A stretch of 41,269 nt of DNA, taken from the NCBI GenBank assembly GCA_027618255.1, contig JAQCFG010000012.1, forward strand, positions 1-41,269, written 5' to 3'. The translations under genes were made by a program, and so were the position numbers. This stretch comes from Cyanobacteriota bacterium (GTDB taxonomy: Bacteria; Cyanobacteriota; Vampirovibrionia; LMEP-6097). Shown here one piece after another: positions 9,602 through 17,873 of the stretch. The first letter of the stretch is position 1. Each line of letters starts with the position of its first letter. Below the pieces are notes generated by a model. That model was not told the DNA's origin. It searched no databases and saw only the letters and a program-made list of their open reading frames with translations.

Positions 9602-10096
9602 CTAGAAGGCTTCAAGCTGTTTGGATGCGTGATTACGTTCAAGTTTGGCATAGTGCTTCAAGTATTCTGGAAAAAAGGTCGAGCTTGCAAATGTCGCAAA
9701 AATTGAATTGAAGATAGTGCCGACATGTTCTACTGCTTTGATTTCTTTTTCTGTGTTGGCTATAGGTCTTACTGAGGTCCTTGCAAAAGCTGGTTCCTGG
9801 GGAAAATCACTTTGTGCGCTGGTAATTTCTTCACGAACTGCATTGGTGATTCGATGTAAGTTCTTGGCGTTTGCAAAAGATCTATCAGCAATAAAAAGCA
9901 TCACCGCATTGACATAGCCATGTCCAAGTTTTTTGAGATTGGCTAAGTGCTGCTGGGCTGAAGGATTATCTGCCTGGGCTTCACTGAGCCCAAGCTTATC
10001 CAACCTCTCCATATCAGCGTTGAAGCTATCCTTTTTGTGGATATGCTCAACGCCAACATAGCAAACCCCGGCTACACTGGTATTAATAGTTTTCAT
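9602..10096 (-). CDS. Hypothetical protein
   Basis: I do not recognise this 164-aa protein (starts MKTINTSVAGVCYVGVEHIH, ends ASKQLEAF). It looks soluble and mostly helical, with no signal peptide or membrane segment. It lies 72 bases upstream of atpA on the same strand, in the position where atpH would be expected in an ATP synthase operon. The sequence shows no resemblance to the delta subunit (no membrane-sector binding N-domain pattern, and the conserved delta C-terminal block is absent). A TAGAAT box lies 13 bases before the start. No function is proposed. Confidence 0.65.
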   Translation of the reverse strand: MKTINTSVAGVCYVGVEHIHKKDSFNADMERLDKLGLSEAQADNPSAQQHLANLKKLGHGYVNAVMLFIADRSFANAKNLHRITNAVREEITSAQSDFPQEPAFARTSVRPIANTEKEIKAVEHVGTIFNSIFATFASSTFFPEYLKHYAKLERNHASKQLEAF

Positions 10097-10221
10097 AATG
10101 ATGTAGATGATTCTAGCAGATTACCTAAATTATTTCTTTATATTTTTTAGATACCTTAACTAAATTATCTGACTACTGGTCGAGACTGCTCAGGGTGATG
10201 TAGAAATCGTATACTTGAGAA

Positions 10222-11451
10222 ATGCAAAAAATTTCCCTTAGCTTATTAGTTCTTTTACTAAGCACGCAAATAGTTGGAGCAAAATCAATGCAGCGCGAAA
10301 GAGCAGAAGCAATTCTTGCAAAGAAATGCATGGACTGTCATTCTGATCAAACTGTTTACCCATGGTACTCCAAGCTTCCTATCGTGCAGTCTGTAATTCA
10401 GGCTGATATCGACAAAGGTAAAAAATATTTTCATTTAGAGAAAGAACTGTTTGCAATAGAGGATGATAAAGATCTTCCCAAATATATTTTTGCAAGACTC
10501 ACTGACGTAATCAAGAATGATTCAATGCCACCAGTGCAGTATCGTATCGCTCACTGGGACAAGGTTTTGACTCCGCAGGATAAGCAAGCTCTAGGTGAAT
10601 GGTTGGATCAATACAGCGTAACAGCTATTAAGCCATTGCCTGATCCAGCGACTTTGAATTTGGATGAAAGCAAAGTAGCACTCGGCAAGAAATTATTTCA
10701 TGACACACGTTTGTCAGGAGACAACAGTCTCTCTTGCGCCTCTTGTCATGATCTTGCCAAAGGAGGAACTGACCAAGCGCAATATTCTACAGGGATCAAC
10801 GGAGCCAAAGGTCATATTAATTCACCAACAGTATTCAACTCGAGTTTTAATTTGAAACAGTTTTGGGATGGACGTGCTGATGATCTTGAAGCACAAGCTC
10901 ATGGACCGGTGCACAACCCAATGGAGATGGGCTCTAACTGGAATCAAGTGCTTGGCAAATTGAAGCGCGATAGAGAATTGAGAAATCTAAGTGGAGATCA
11001 AATTGCAAATGCAATCGCCGAGTTTGAAAAATCATTAATTACTAATGGCAATACTTTTGACCGATATTTAGCAGGTGACACCAATGCAATTTCTGCACAA
11101 GCGCGTCACGGTTATAACTTATTTAAAAAACACAATTGCAACAAGTGTCACAACGGCGCTGCAGTTGGCGGTGCTAGTTTTGAGAAGATGGGTTTGACTA
11201 AGGATTACTTTGCTGGGCGTGAGCTTTCAGTTGAAGACAATGGTCGCTTTAACGCCACTAAGGATCCAATGGATAAGCACAAATTCAAGGTGCCGATCTT
11301 ACGTAATATCAAAGATACTTATCCGTATTTTCACGATGGCTCTGTCAATAGCTTGAATGATGCGGTTGCAATTATGGGCGAGTATCAAGTAGGTAAAAAA
11401 CTCAATAAGAAAGATATTGAGGCTATAGTTGAGTTTTTGAAGACACTTTAG
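10222..11451 (+). CDS. Di-haem cytochrome c peroxidase (MauG/CcpA family) with fused N-terminal haem-binding domain
   Basis: This is an exported c-type cytochrome of 409 aa. Residues 1-20 form a signal peptide ending QIVGA. Residues 30-135 form a haem-binding domain with CMDCH (36-40) followed by the typical TVYPWYSKLP stretch. Residues 145-409 are a bacterial cytochrome c peroxidase/MauG module with two haem motifs, CASCH (172-176) and CNKCH (306-310), the FWDGRADDLEAQA block and a C-terminal FHDGSVNSLNDAV block. In the family such enzymes reduce H2O2 in the periplasm using electrons from cytochrome c. Three covalent haems in one chain are inferred. TATACT lies 6 bases before the ATG, with no Shine-Dalgarno sequence. 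No cytochrome maturation genes are visible nearby. Confidence 0.9.
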   Translation: MQKISLSLLVLLLSTQIVGAKSMQRERAEAILAKKCMDCHSDQTVYPWYSKLPIVQSVIQADIDKGKKYFHLEKELFAIEDDKDLPKYIFARLTDVIKNDSMPPVQYRIAHWDKVLTPQDKQALGEWLDQYSVTAIKPLPDPATLNLDESKVALGKKLFHDTRLSGDNSLSCASCHDLAKGGTDQAQYSTGINGAKGHINSPTVFNSSFNLKQFWDGRADDLEAQAHGPVHNPMEMGSNWNQVLGKLKRDRELRNLSGDQIANAIAEFEKSLITNGNTFDRYLAGDTNAISAQARHGYNLFKKHNCNKCHNGAAVGGASFEKMGLTKDYFAGRELSVEDNGRFNATKDPMDKHKFKVPILRNIKDTYPYFHDGSVNSLNDAVAIMGEYQVGKKLNKKDIEAIVEFLKTL

Positions 11452-11464
11452 GGGTTTTCAGTCG

Positions 11465-11494
11465 TTGATTTTATCTTGTGTGATGTGTTAATAT
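11465..11494 (+). promoter_or_regulatory. Probable promoter with -35 and start-proximal -10
   Basis: TTGATT (11465-11470), an 18-bp spacer and TAATAT (11489-11494) lie 9 bases upstream of the ATG at 11504. The message would start within a few bases of the start codon. Confidence 0.5.
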
Positions 11495-11503
11495 AGGTTT
11501 ATT

Positions 11504-12100
11504 ATGAAAGTTTTCCGCGAGCCTACAATACCAGCTTCTCAAGTAAAGCGAAGTAATGCTGAGTTTGCTTTGGATGGGCAGCATTTGAGTGCGGATGCGA
11601 TTAGAAAGATTGTAGATTCAGGTAATCAAGCTCTCGGTTTGATTAGCATATTGTCTTATGATCCACAAGCTAAGACAGTTAAAATTCTTGATTCTAAGCA
11701 TCAGCTTTTAGAAGAAGCGACTAGTCACGGAGTTCTAATTAGAAGAGGTGATGGCAAGTTAACTCTTATATCGAAATACCGACAAGACCCAGCGAAAGTC
11801 AAGGCTAGTAGTTTTGGAGCTTCAGAAGTGGACCAAGAAGTTGTTTTAGTAGAAAGTGGTTCAGGGAGAGAGAAGCTTTTGGTTAAAGCTAGAATTGATT
11901 ACGCTGCAAAATATGATGATTATGCGGACTCTCGAAATATTATTCATTTTACGATTGATGATGGTGACACTCATATTGAAGAAGCTAAATCAATTAATGC
12001 TTCTGGAAAGTTGTTAGATTTTAGTGCTGACGTTGCAGATGGACGATCTGTGTTGCCAAAAGCATTACATGTTTATAGACCAGGAAATGAAGCCGCCTAA
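11504..12100 (+). CDS. Hypothetical protein
   Basis: I do not recognise this 198-aa protein. It is soluble-looking, without signal peptide or transmembrane segment, and predicted by eye to be mixed alpha/beta with several short hydrophobic strands (for example GLISILSY, GVLIRRGDGKLTLIS, NIIHFTIDDGDTHI). It follows the peroxidase gene by about 50 bases but has its own promoter-like sequence. Its stop overlaps by four bases the stop of the convergent gene downstream. Confidence 0.65.
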   Translation: MKVFREPTIPASQVKRSNAEFALDGQHLSADAIRKIVDSGNQALGLISILSYDPQAKTVKILDSKHQLLEEATSHGVLIRRGDGKLTLISKYRQDPAKVKASSFGASEVDQEVVLVESGSGREKLLVKARIDYAAKYDDYADSRNIIHFTIDDGDTHIEEAKSINASGKLLDFSADVADGRSVLPKALHVYRPGNEAA

Positions 12101-12801
12101 CTCTTCCTTTCCATTATAGAATCAAAAGCTTTGTGAGCATCAGCAAAGTTCTGGCTTGGAAGCTGCTGTAGTACTGAGTTTAAAGCTTCGCTGAGCCTCT
12201 TGTTGAATGCCTTAAATACAGCAAGTTCTATTTTAAGACCTTCATCTTTTAAATCTTCTCTCATCATTGCTTTGTATTTATTGATAGTCTTAAAATGAAT
12301 ATCAATGAGATCATGAGCAAGTGATCTTAAGTCTTCTTTGCTTTTTTTGGTTAGTAAATCAGTTGGGAGCTTGGCAATATGAAAAACTTGGTTGAGTAAT
12401 CGAGTAAATGGTTGTAGTACATCTTCAAGTGAAGTGTCTTCTGCAACTTTGTTTGTCATCATCGAAATTAAGTCAGTGCTTGTACCATTAGCAAGTCCAT
12501 AACGTCTATCTTTGATTTCACCTATAAGCCCAGCATGGATTAATATATAATTGGACAATCCTTGTTGCGTGTTAGGACTAGGGCTCTGAAAATACTTTTC
12601 TAGTCTTGTTGTAATGAAACCTAGTGGTTGGTCACTGTCTATTGTGACTAAGCGCCTGACTAGATTTTCATTTGGTGGCCTTGTGTTAAAGAGTTCACCA
12701 ATGCTTTTTGGATGGCGAGGGGAGGGTAGCTCTGTTCCACCAATGATTAGAGAATGATCTGAATTGATATAGATTGGGGCTGCATCGCCTATAGCTACCA
12801 T
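12097..12801 (-). CDS. Hypothetical helical protein
   Basis: I do not recognise this 234-aa protein. It is largely alpha-helical and charged, especially residues 120-234. I chose the ATG at 12801 (MVAIGDAAPIY) because TATAAT at 12809-12814 sits 7 bases upstream, the spacing found at many genes here. An ATG nine bases further up (12810) overlaps that box and is less likely. It is convergent with the 198-aa gene, with a four-base overlap of stops. Confidence 0.62.
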   Translation of the reverse strand: MVAIGDAAPIYINSDHSLIIGGTELPSPRHPKSIGELFNTRPPNENLVRRLVTIDSDQPLGFITTRLEKYFQSPSPNTQQGLSNYILIHAGLIGEIKDRRYGLANGTSTDLISMMTNKVAEDTSLEDVLQPFTRLLNQVFHIAKLPTDLLTKKSKEDLRSLAHDLIDIHFKTINKYKAMMREDLKDEGLKIELAVFKAFNKRLSEALNSVLQQLPSQNFADAHKAFDSIMERKS

Positions 12802-12835
12802 AATGATCATTATAGCAAAGAATCTTTAGGTTAGC

Positions 12836-12963
12836 TTAATAATTACCAAAGTTGTTTTGCCATGCTTGTGGATTGTCGGGATCTTGATAGAGTAGTGGTC
12901 CGGTAAATTCTGGTAAATGGCTAGAAAGTATTTTTAGTGCATACTGGATAATATGAGTTTTGA
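12836..12963 (-). pseudogene. Possible remnant of a coding 3' end abutting the repeat
   Basis: On the minus strand this stretch reads as an open frame ending LPEFTGPLLYQDPDNPQAW and a further seven residues before TAA at 12836. The composition looks like real protein, but there is no ATG, GTG or TTG start in frame before the sequence runs into the 103-bp repeat at 12964. It may be the tail of a gene whose front was replaced by the repeat. With only about 40 residues this is tentative. Confidence 0.3.
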
Positions 12964-13066
12964 GCTTGTAGTTTAGCGGTAGCAGCGCCACAGATACTCT
13001 GCAGGCGAAACAGAGACCCGCGAAAAGAATCAAAAAACGATTAATAATCTTTTTTTGACATGGGTT
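12964..13066 (+). ncRNA. Structured repeat unit A, putative small RNA
   Basis: This 103-bp unit is about 98% identical to unit B, 168 bp downstream. It contains a stem CGCC/GGCG enclosing CAGA-UAC-UCUG, and a near-perfect 13-bp hairpin (13030-13058) with arms of tcaaaaaacgatt type. A strong terminator follows at 13096. The start (gcttgtagtttagcggtagc) looks like the 5' half of a tRNA, but no matching 3' half exists. The plus strand is favoured because the C-to-T difference between units leaves a G-U pair in plus-strand RNA but a C-A mismatch in minus-strand RNA. Family unknown. Confidence 0.45.
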
Positions 13067-13095
13067 GTGTATAAAACTCCCCCATAAAAAGAAAA

Positions 13096-13120
13096 GACCC
13101 CTTGTGGGGTCCTTTATTTT
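13096..13120. terminator. Bidirectional rho-independent terminator after repeat unit A
   Basis: Stem GACCCC (13096-13101), loop TTGT, stem GGGGTC (13106-13111), followed by CTTTATTTTT on the plus strand. On the minus strand the same stem is followed by TTTTCTTTTT, so it can end transcription either way. Confidence 0.8.
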
Positions 13121-13131
13121 TATAATGGTGG

Positions 13132-13234
13132 GCTTGTAGTTTAGCGGTAGCAGCGCCACAGATACTTTGCAGGCGAAACAGAGACCCGCGAAAAGAATCA
13201 AAAAACGATTAATAATCGTTTTTTGACATGGGTT
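13132..13234 (+). ncRNA. Structured repeat unit B, putative small RNA
   Basis: This is the second copy of the 103-bp unit, differing from unit A at two positions. Its hairpin is perfect: 13-bp arms tcaaaaaacgatt/aatcgttttttga around aat. It is followed by a strong terminator at 13261. The bases just before and into the unit (taatggtgggcttgtag, 13123-13139) recur at the tRNA-Leu 3' end (13288 onward), suggesting the repeat arose by recombination with the tRNA end. Function unknown. Confidence 0.45.
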
Positions 13235-13260
13235 TCTCCAAAGCTCCCTACAAAAGAAAA

Positions 13261-13287
13261 CCCCCTCAAAGAGGGGGCTTTCTTTTG
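13261..13287. terminator. Bidirectional rho-independent terminator between repeat unit B and tRNA-Leu
   Basis: Stem CCCCCTC (13261-13267), loop AAA, stem GAGGGGG (13271-13277), followed by CTTTCTTTTG on the plus strand and TTTTCTTTTG on the minus strand. It can terminate tRNA-Leu transcription and a plus-strand unit B RNA. Confidence 0.85.
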
Positions 13288-13290
13288 TAA

Positions 13291-13375
13291 TGGTGGGCTT
13301 GTAGAGACTCGAACTCTAAAGCCTTGCGGCACTTGATCCTAAGTCAAGCGCGTCTACCAATTCCGCCACAAGCCC
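13291..13375 (-). tRNA. tRNA-Leu (anticodon UAG), CCA encoded
   Basis: The minus strand gives a full class II tRNA. It has acceptor GGGCTTG pairing with CAAGCCC, D-arm GCG..TTGGTAGA..CGC, anticodon stem CTTGA/TCAAG with loop CTTAGGA (anticodon TAG at 13339-13341), variable arm TGCC-GCAA-GGC and T-arm TAGAG-TTCGAGT-CTCTA. The discriminator A and an encoded CCA (13291-13293) follow. A terminator lies directly downstream. Confidence 0.97.
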
Positions 13376-13534
13376 ATCTGATAGACCAGACTATGTAATC
13401 TGGTTTCACATAAATTTACCATATTTAATGATCGTATATTCGATCCTTGTGAAAATCACTAGAAAAATTTAATCGGGTTAAAATGAGATCCTAACTTGTC
13501 AGTCTTCATTATGCGTTGACCTGACTTCTTGCGC

Positions 13535-14212
13535 ATGATACTCAAAGATCAATTAGCCAAAATAGACCAAGATCTCGACTCTGCTCTTAGTTCAGCCAGG
13601 GTCAAGCTTGTTGCAGTTTCTAAATATGCCCAGGATGAGCAAGTAATTGAGGCATACAATTTGGGTCAAAGACTGTTTGGGGAGAATTATGTATTACCTG
13701 CTTTGCGCAGGCAGCAGCGGCTTGATTTGCCTGAAGTGCAGTGGCATCTTTTGGGACCCTTACAAAAGAACAAAGTCAATAAAGCAGTTGGTGCTTTTGA
13801 AGTGATTCAATCGGTGCATAATCTGGAGCTCGCTCAGTTGATAGATCAGCGGGCTAGGTTTTTGGGAATTAAACAAAAAATATTTTTACAAATTAATAGC
13901 ACCGGTGACAAAAATGGATTTTGCTTTGAGACTGTCCCTGAGGCCATTAGACAGATTTATGAGTTTGAAAATATCGAGCTAAGGGGATTTATGACCATGG
14001 GGCCTTATGAAATTTCAAAAATCTCTGAAACAATTTACAAGCGCATGCGTCTTCTGAAAGAGGAGATGATGCAGAGCTTCCCTCTTGGCGTGTTTGAGTT
14101 ATCCATGGGAATGTCAAATGATTATCTTTTGGCAGTCAACTGTGGTTCAACGATGATCCGAATAGGTAGGAAACTGTTTTCAGGCAACGAGGCTAATAAG
14201 GGAGAAGTGTAA
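13535..14212 (+). CDS. YggS/PLPBP family pyridoxal-5'-phosphate-binding homeostasis protein
   Basis: Members of this family bind PLP without known catalysis and balance vitamin B6 and amino-acid pools. The 225-aa product shows LVAVSK with the PLP lysine (Lys30), GENYV, the WHLLGPLQKNKV block, GFMTMGP and the closing LSMGMSNDY and GSTMIRIGRKLF motifs. I chose the ATG at 13535. An in-frame TTG six bases upstream is an alternative. It lies 6 bases upstream of sepF, the same pairing seen as ylmE-ylmF in Firmicutes division clusters and in cyanobacteria, so it is probably co-transcribed with sepF. Confidence 0.93.
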   Translation: MILKDQLAKIDQDLDSALSSARVKLVAVSKYAQDEQVIEAYNLGQRLFGENYVLPALRRQQRLDLPEVQWHLLGPLQKNKVNKAVGAFEVIQSVHNLELAQLIDQRARFLGIKQKIFLQINSTGDKNGFCFETVPEAIRQIYEFENIELRGFMTMGPYEISKISETIYKRMRLLKEEMMQSFPLGVFELSMGMSNDYLLAVNCGSTMIRIGRKLFSGNEANKGEV

Positions 14213-14218
14213 AATATA

Positions 14219-14863
14219 ATGGCGCAATTTAAAATGGATGATTTCTGGATGGGACCTAATGAAAGAAATTTCAATGAGGGTTTTGACGAATTGTTCAAAG
14301 TCAAACAGGACTATAAAATTCCCGAGCCCGAACTAACTGTTCAAAATCAATTGGACAAAATGCAAGAAGGCGATAGTATAGTAGGTGGAAGGTTTACACA
14401 AGCAAAAGGATTTAAGGAAGCTATGGACTCAGTATTTGGATCGTGGATTAAAGGAAAGAAAGAAGACAAAACTACAGAAGAGATTATCGAATTCGGTATC
14501 TCATCTACTGAAACTAAGCAAGAGACAAATACTTCTTCAGTTGCGAGTCGTTTGCAGTTAGTGCAATCTGGTAATTCAAGCATGAACATTGTTGTTACAG
14601 AACCAAGAGCTTTTGAAGATAGCTTGGAGATTGTAAATCATCTTAAAACTCGCAAGACTGTGATTGTTAATTTACAGTATCTTGAAAGAGATGTGTCACA
14701 GAGAGTAATAGACTTTGTAAGTGGTGCAACTTTGGCACTTGATGGTAGCCAAGAAAGAGTTGGACATGGTGTCTTTATTTTTGCTTCAATGAATACTAAT
14801 TTGGAAACAGAAAGCGAAGGTATGAAGGCATACAAAGATCTTTTTTCTAAGACCTTCGGCTAA
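14219..14863 (+). CDS. sepF: Cell division protein SepF
   Basis: SepF anchors FtsZ to the membrane and shapes the septum in Gram-positive and cyanobacterial lineages. The 214-aa protein has a long, charged N-terminal linker (1-115). The SepF domain follows, with IVVTEPRAFEDSLEIVNHL, KTVIVNLQYLE, RVIDFVSGATLALDGS and GVFIFASMN. The N-terminus (MAQFKMDDFWMG) is not an obvious amphipathic membrane helix, so membrane targeting is uncertain. It sits directly behind the YggS gene, with GGGAG 14 bases upstream of the start. The next gene, dprA, is convergent. Confidence 0.92.
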   Translation: MAQFKMDDFWMGPNERNFNEGFDELFKVKQDYKIPEPELTVQNQLDKMQEGDSIVGGRFTQAKGFKEAMDSVFGSWIKGKKEDKTTEEIIEFGISSTETKQETNTSSVASRLQLVQSGNSSMNIVVTEPRAFEDSLEIVNHLKTRKTVIVNLQYLERDVSQRVIDFVSGATLALDGSQERVGHGVFIFASMNTNLETESEGMKAYKDLFSKTFG

Positions 14864-14941
14864 AATTTACCTGGAAAGCTCAATAGCTTTGTTGTGATCG
14901 TTCCTTGAACCTTTCAAGTGAGGTTGAAATTAAGCGTCTTC

Positions 14942-14969
14942 ATTAGACTTGTTTTGAAACAGGTCTATT
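14942..14969. repeat. Dispersed palindrome, copy 1
   Basis: This 28-base imperfect palindrome has arms attagacttgttt-type and aaacaggtctatt around a two-base centre. It matches 24 of 28 positions of the element at 32734-32761. It lies between the convergent sepF and dprA genes. It has no U-tract and looks like a REP-type repeat rather than a terminator. Confidence 0.5.
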
Positions 14970-14976
14970 CTGTAAT

Positions 14977-15795
14977 TTAGCTTAAGTAATAACTCCCCAA
15001 TTCTTTTTTAATTGTCCCTGCTATTTCTAGCAGGCTCAATTGTACGGATAGATCTCGACCATCTATTTTCAATTGTTCTTGCAATAAATCAAAACTACTT
15101 GGAAGTAAATCTAGTAGCGGGTCTTGTTTCGTATTGTGTTTTTGGATTCCAAAGTCTTGGAGTAGTTGTTGTGGATTTTGTAGTGCCAGTGCTGGATGCT
15201 CTTGGATTAATTTGTTGCTACCTTCGTAGTTCTTGCCTGAGCCAGGAAGCAGCCAGAGATTGCGTTTGAGCAGCAGCGCCCAATCTGCCGTGATTAATGC
15301 GCCGCTTTTGAGAGGGGCTTCAACTACTAGAGTTGTTTGACTGAGTGCTGCAATGATGCGGTTGCGTCTGGCAAAGGTCCAGCCAAGTGCTGGAAATTCT
15401 GGTGGATGTTCTGAAAGGATCAGGCAGTTGGAGCGTTGGCGCATCTCATTAAAAATCAATCTTTGTCTGCCAAAATAATCAAAAGCTTCAAGTCCAGAAC
15501 CAAGTACTGCAATAGTTGGCAAGTTATTGTCGAGCGCTGCTTGATGGGCTGCACTGTCTACTCCGTAGGCTAAGCCGCTTACTATTGTTGTTTGTGCAGG
15601 AGCGAGATCTTTGATTAATTGCGAACAGAAATTGCTTCCGAGTTTGGTTACTTTGCGAGTGCCAACTATACTTAGACTATTGGCTGGATTTATGAGTTCA
15701 AGATTGCCATAATAATATAGCTCTAGAGGCATCTCTTTAGCTAGCTCTCGGAGGACTTGTGGGTATTCATTTTGGTAAATATCGGTATATTTCAT
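14977..15795 (-). CDS. dprA: DNA-processing protein DprA (Smf)
   Basis: DprA loads RecA onto incoming single-stranded DNA during natural transformation. The 272-aa protein has the Rossmann-like core SIVGTRKVTKLG, IVSGLAYGVDSAAHQAAL, IAVLGSGL, RNRIIAALSQTTLVVEA and SGALITADWAL, plus a C-terminal winged-helix tail (about residues 205-272). I chose the ATG at 15795 (MKYTDIYQNEY), because the upstream GTG at 15853-15855 adds a hydrophobic, non-conserved stretch. No other competence genes are in the window. It is divergent from the 650-aa gene. Confidence 0.93.
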   Translation of the reverse strand: MKYTDIYQNEYPQVLRELAKEMPLELYYYGNLELINPANSLSIVGTRKVTKLGSNFCSQLIKDLAPAQTTIVSGLAYGVDSAAHQAALDNNLPTIAVLGSGLEAFDYFGRQRLIFNEMRQRSNCLILSEHPPEFPALGWTFARRNRIIAALSQTTLVVEAPLKSGALITADWALLLKRNLWLLPGSGKNYEGSNKLIQEHPALALQNPQQLLQDFGIQKHNTKQDPLLDLLPSSFDLLQEQLKIDGRDLSVQLSLLEIAGTIKKELGSYYLS

Positions 15796-15891
15796 AAGGC
15801 TTTTGATTTTAGCTTTGAAATATATGGATTTGATGAGATATAGCGAGATAGACACGAAACCAAGATAAGATATTGAGTCTCACTTGAAGAT

Positions 15892-17844
15892 ATGAATAAA
15901 ATCACATTATCAGACCAAGTTAATAGATTTGTTGCTTGGCGCAATGAGCAAGGCACGACTCCTGTCGATATGACTGCTGCTCCTGCGCAGGCAATGGTTG
16001 ATGATATAGATTCTTTAGTGGCTAAATTGTTGGATACTAAGACTACAGACGCTACTCGTGACTTGATGATTGATGTGCTTTGCTCTGCTAATGCTAAGAG
16101 CCTTAAGTTCAAAATCGATAAGATGCTTTTGCACAGAGAGGATTGTTTTGATAATGAAACTAACAGAAAACTACAAGTAGCTAATATACTTGCGCGTTTG
16201 TTTCAATTGCCTTTAGCCAAAAAACTCACACGCGCTGAGTCAAGCTCTGGGCTTGCTTCTATTGTGAAGACATTACTGGTTAAACCTATTAGTGAGGCTT
16301 TTGATACATTGGTAAGAATCGCACCAGAAGATAAGTTGAGCAAGGATCGTTTAGTACAAGCGATGTCTTTAATTGATGCTAATTTAGCTATCTCTGAGTT
16401 GTCGGGATTTAATGTTAATAAGGATTTTGATAAAAGTATTAGAGCTTTGACTTTGCTTAGTCAAGTTGATTTGACTAGCAACTTAACGTTGCTCAGTTCC
16501 AAGCGGCTCAAAACCTTTGTCACGAGTATTTTACAGATGGCTTTGCGTAATAATAATGATGATGAAAGTTCAGAATTGTTGGTTGAAATGAGCCTGCATA
16601 TTTTAGGAAATTTGCCTCAGTTGGAGGAAAGCCCTCGATTGCTATCTTGTTTGGAAACAATAATTTATGCAAGTGGGACAGCAGGCTATGACGCGCCAAC
16701 AGTGAAATTGGCTTTGCGAGCGCTAGCTAATATGCAGTGGAGGAATGTGGCTAGTGAGAGTTTGGCTGAGCAGCTTAAAGCTCGTTTGCAGTTCTATGGT
16801 TCTGCTGACAAAAATGCAATTCGAGATTACACCATACTTGCATTATCAAAAATAATTGATGTTGATGATTATTACGATGGTCCTGGACTTGTTAATTTTG
16901 CGCTTGGTTTATTTAATGATGAGTATTTAATGAGTAGTTCGCCAGAGATTGCTCAGAGCTCTGCAATGGCAATTAGGGTCTTAGCTAATAGTCATCCAGT
17001 TGTTATGGATACAGTTAAAGAGCATTTGATGCAAATGGTCGGTGGGCGTTCAGCTGACGATGTTTGTAGTACTGCGTTGTATTCATTGATTACTAGTCTT
17101 TTGGATCGAGATCAACTAAGGCAAATTGCTTTAGAGACTTGCAATCCGAGACTTCACGATCATGCTTTGTCTGCATATCTAGGGAGGACGGATGTCGATA
17201 ACTTTGAAGATCATTTTGGTCAAGGAAGTTATGGCACTTTTGTTGGTCGTTTAGAAAAATCATTGTCGGGATCTGCAAGGGCGGGTCAGGTAAATGCCCT
17301 TGGTTTATTTGCATTAATGAATGACCATCAGAGATTGCTTGATGCTTTGCAAGATCATCGATTAAGAGCTCATTACCAACAGATTAGAGCTTCACTAATT
17401 GCAATGGGGACTCGAATAGTACCGGATTTATTAACCAAGCTAGATGATTTTAGGCATGATTATGATACTAGTCCTGAAAGAATTAGGTTAGTGACTGAGA
17501 TACTTGCTGCGATTGTTACAAAGCCCGCTTTATTTTTAGACAAGTTGCATTTGCAAAAATCAACGCAACAAATTCAAGAGTTAGCGAATAGCAAGCTCTT
17601 GAATTTACATGAAGATCATAAGTCATTAGACTGGGAAACGATGGTGACGATTCTTGTGGATTTGGATTCTAGCAGGCGGGACCCTGAGCTTCATAAGCAA
17701 GTTTATCGATGTTTGAGTTCAAATAAACAATTTTGTCGCAAGCCTTTGATTGAGCTTTGTGTTAGTGAAAATAGGCGCCATGCTCAAGTGGCTGAAAAAA
17801 TCTTATATCAGATGGGTTATACCAGAACCTATGTTTCGACTTAA
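15892..17844 (+). CDS. Large all-helical protein of unknown function, possibly HEAT-like
   Basis: I do not recognise this 650-aa protein. It is almost entirely short amphipathic helices, with Leu/Ala-rich segments of 30-40 residues such as TVKLALRALANMQWRNVASE and RDYTILALSKIIDV, which suggests a HEAT/armadillo-type solenoid. It has no signal peptide, membrane segment or catalytic motif. It ends 29 bases before the PEP carboxylase homologue on the same strand, so they may be co-transcribed, although a TACAAT box between them could give the second gene its own promoter. Confidence 0.7.
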   Translation: MNKITLSDQVNRFVAWRNEQGTTPVDMTAAPAQAMVDDIDSLVAKLLDTKTTDATRDLMIDVLCSANAKSLKFKIDKMLLHREDCFDNETNRKLQVANILARLFQLPLAKKLTRAESSSGLASIVKTLLVKPISEAFDTLVRIAPEDKLSKDRLVQAMSLIDANLAISELSGFNVNKDFDKSIRALTLLSQVDLTSNLTLLSSKRLKTFVTSILQMALRNNNDDESSELLVEMSLHILGNLPQLEESPRLLSCLETIIYASGTAGYDAPTVKLALRALANMQWRNVASESLAEQLKARLQFYGSADKNAIRDYTILALSKIIDVDDYYDGPGLVNFALGLFNDEYLMSSSPEIAQSSAMAIRVLANSHPVVMDTVKEHLMQMVGGRSADDVCSTALYSLITSLLDRDQLRQIALETCNPRLHDHALSAYLGRTDVDNFEDHFGQGSYGTFVGRLEKSLSGSARAGQVNALGLFALMNDHQRLLDALQDHRLRAHYQQIRASLIAMGTRIVPDLLTKLDDFRHDYDTSPERIRLVTEILAAIVTKPALFLDKLHLQKSTQQIQELANSKLLNLHEDHKSLDWETMVTILVDLDSSRRDPELHKQVYRCLSSNKQFCRKPLIELCVSENRRHAQVAEKILYQMGYTRTYVST

Positions 17845-17873
17845 GAGGCTCTTTACTAAAAGCTTGGTACAAT

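Noticed and set aside
13132-13180. A functional tRNA in the repeat units
   Set aside because: The start resembles a tRNA 5' half with a D-loop, but no pairing acceptor 3' strand, T-arm or normal anticodon arm follows.
12836-13201. A 121-codon minus-strand open frame with an internally repeated sequence (FAGLCFAC, VSVALLPLNYK)
   Set aside because: The protein repeat is just the translation of the two 103-bp units across a terminator. There is no plausible coding start, and the units behave like RNA elements. Only the last ~40 codons outside the repeat look protein-like.
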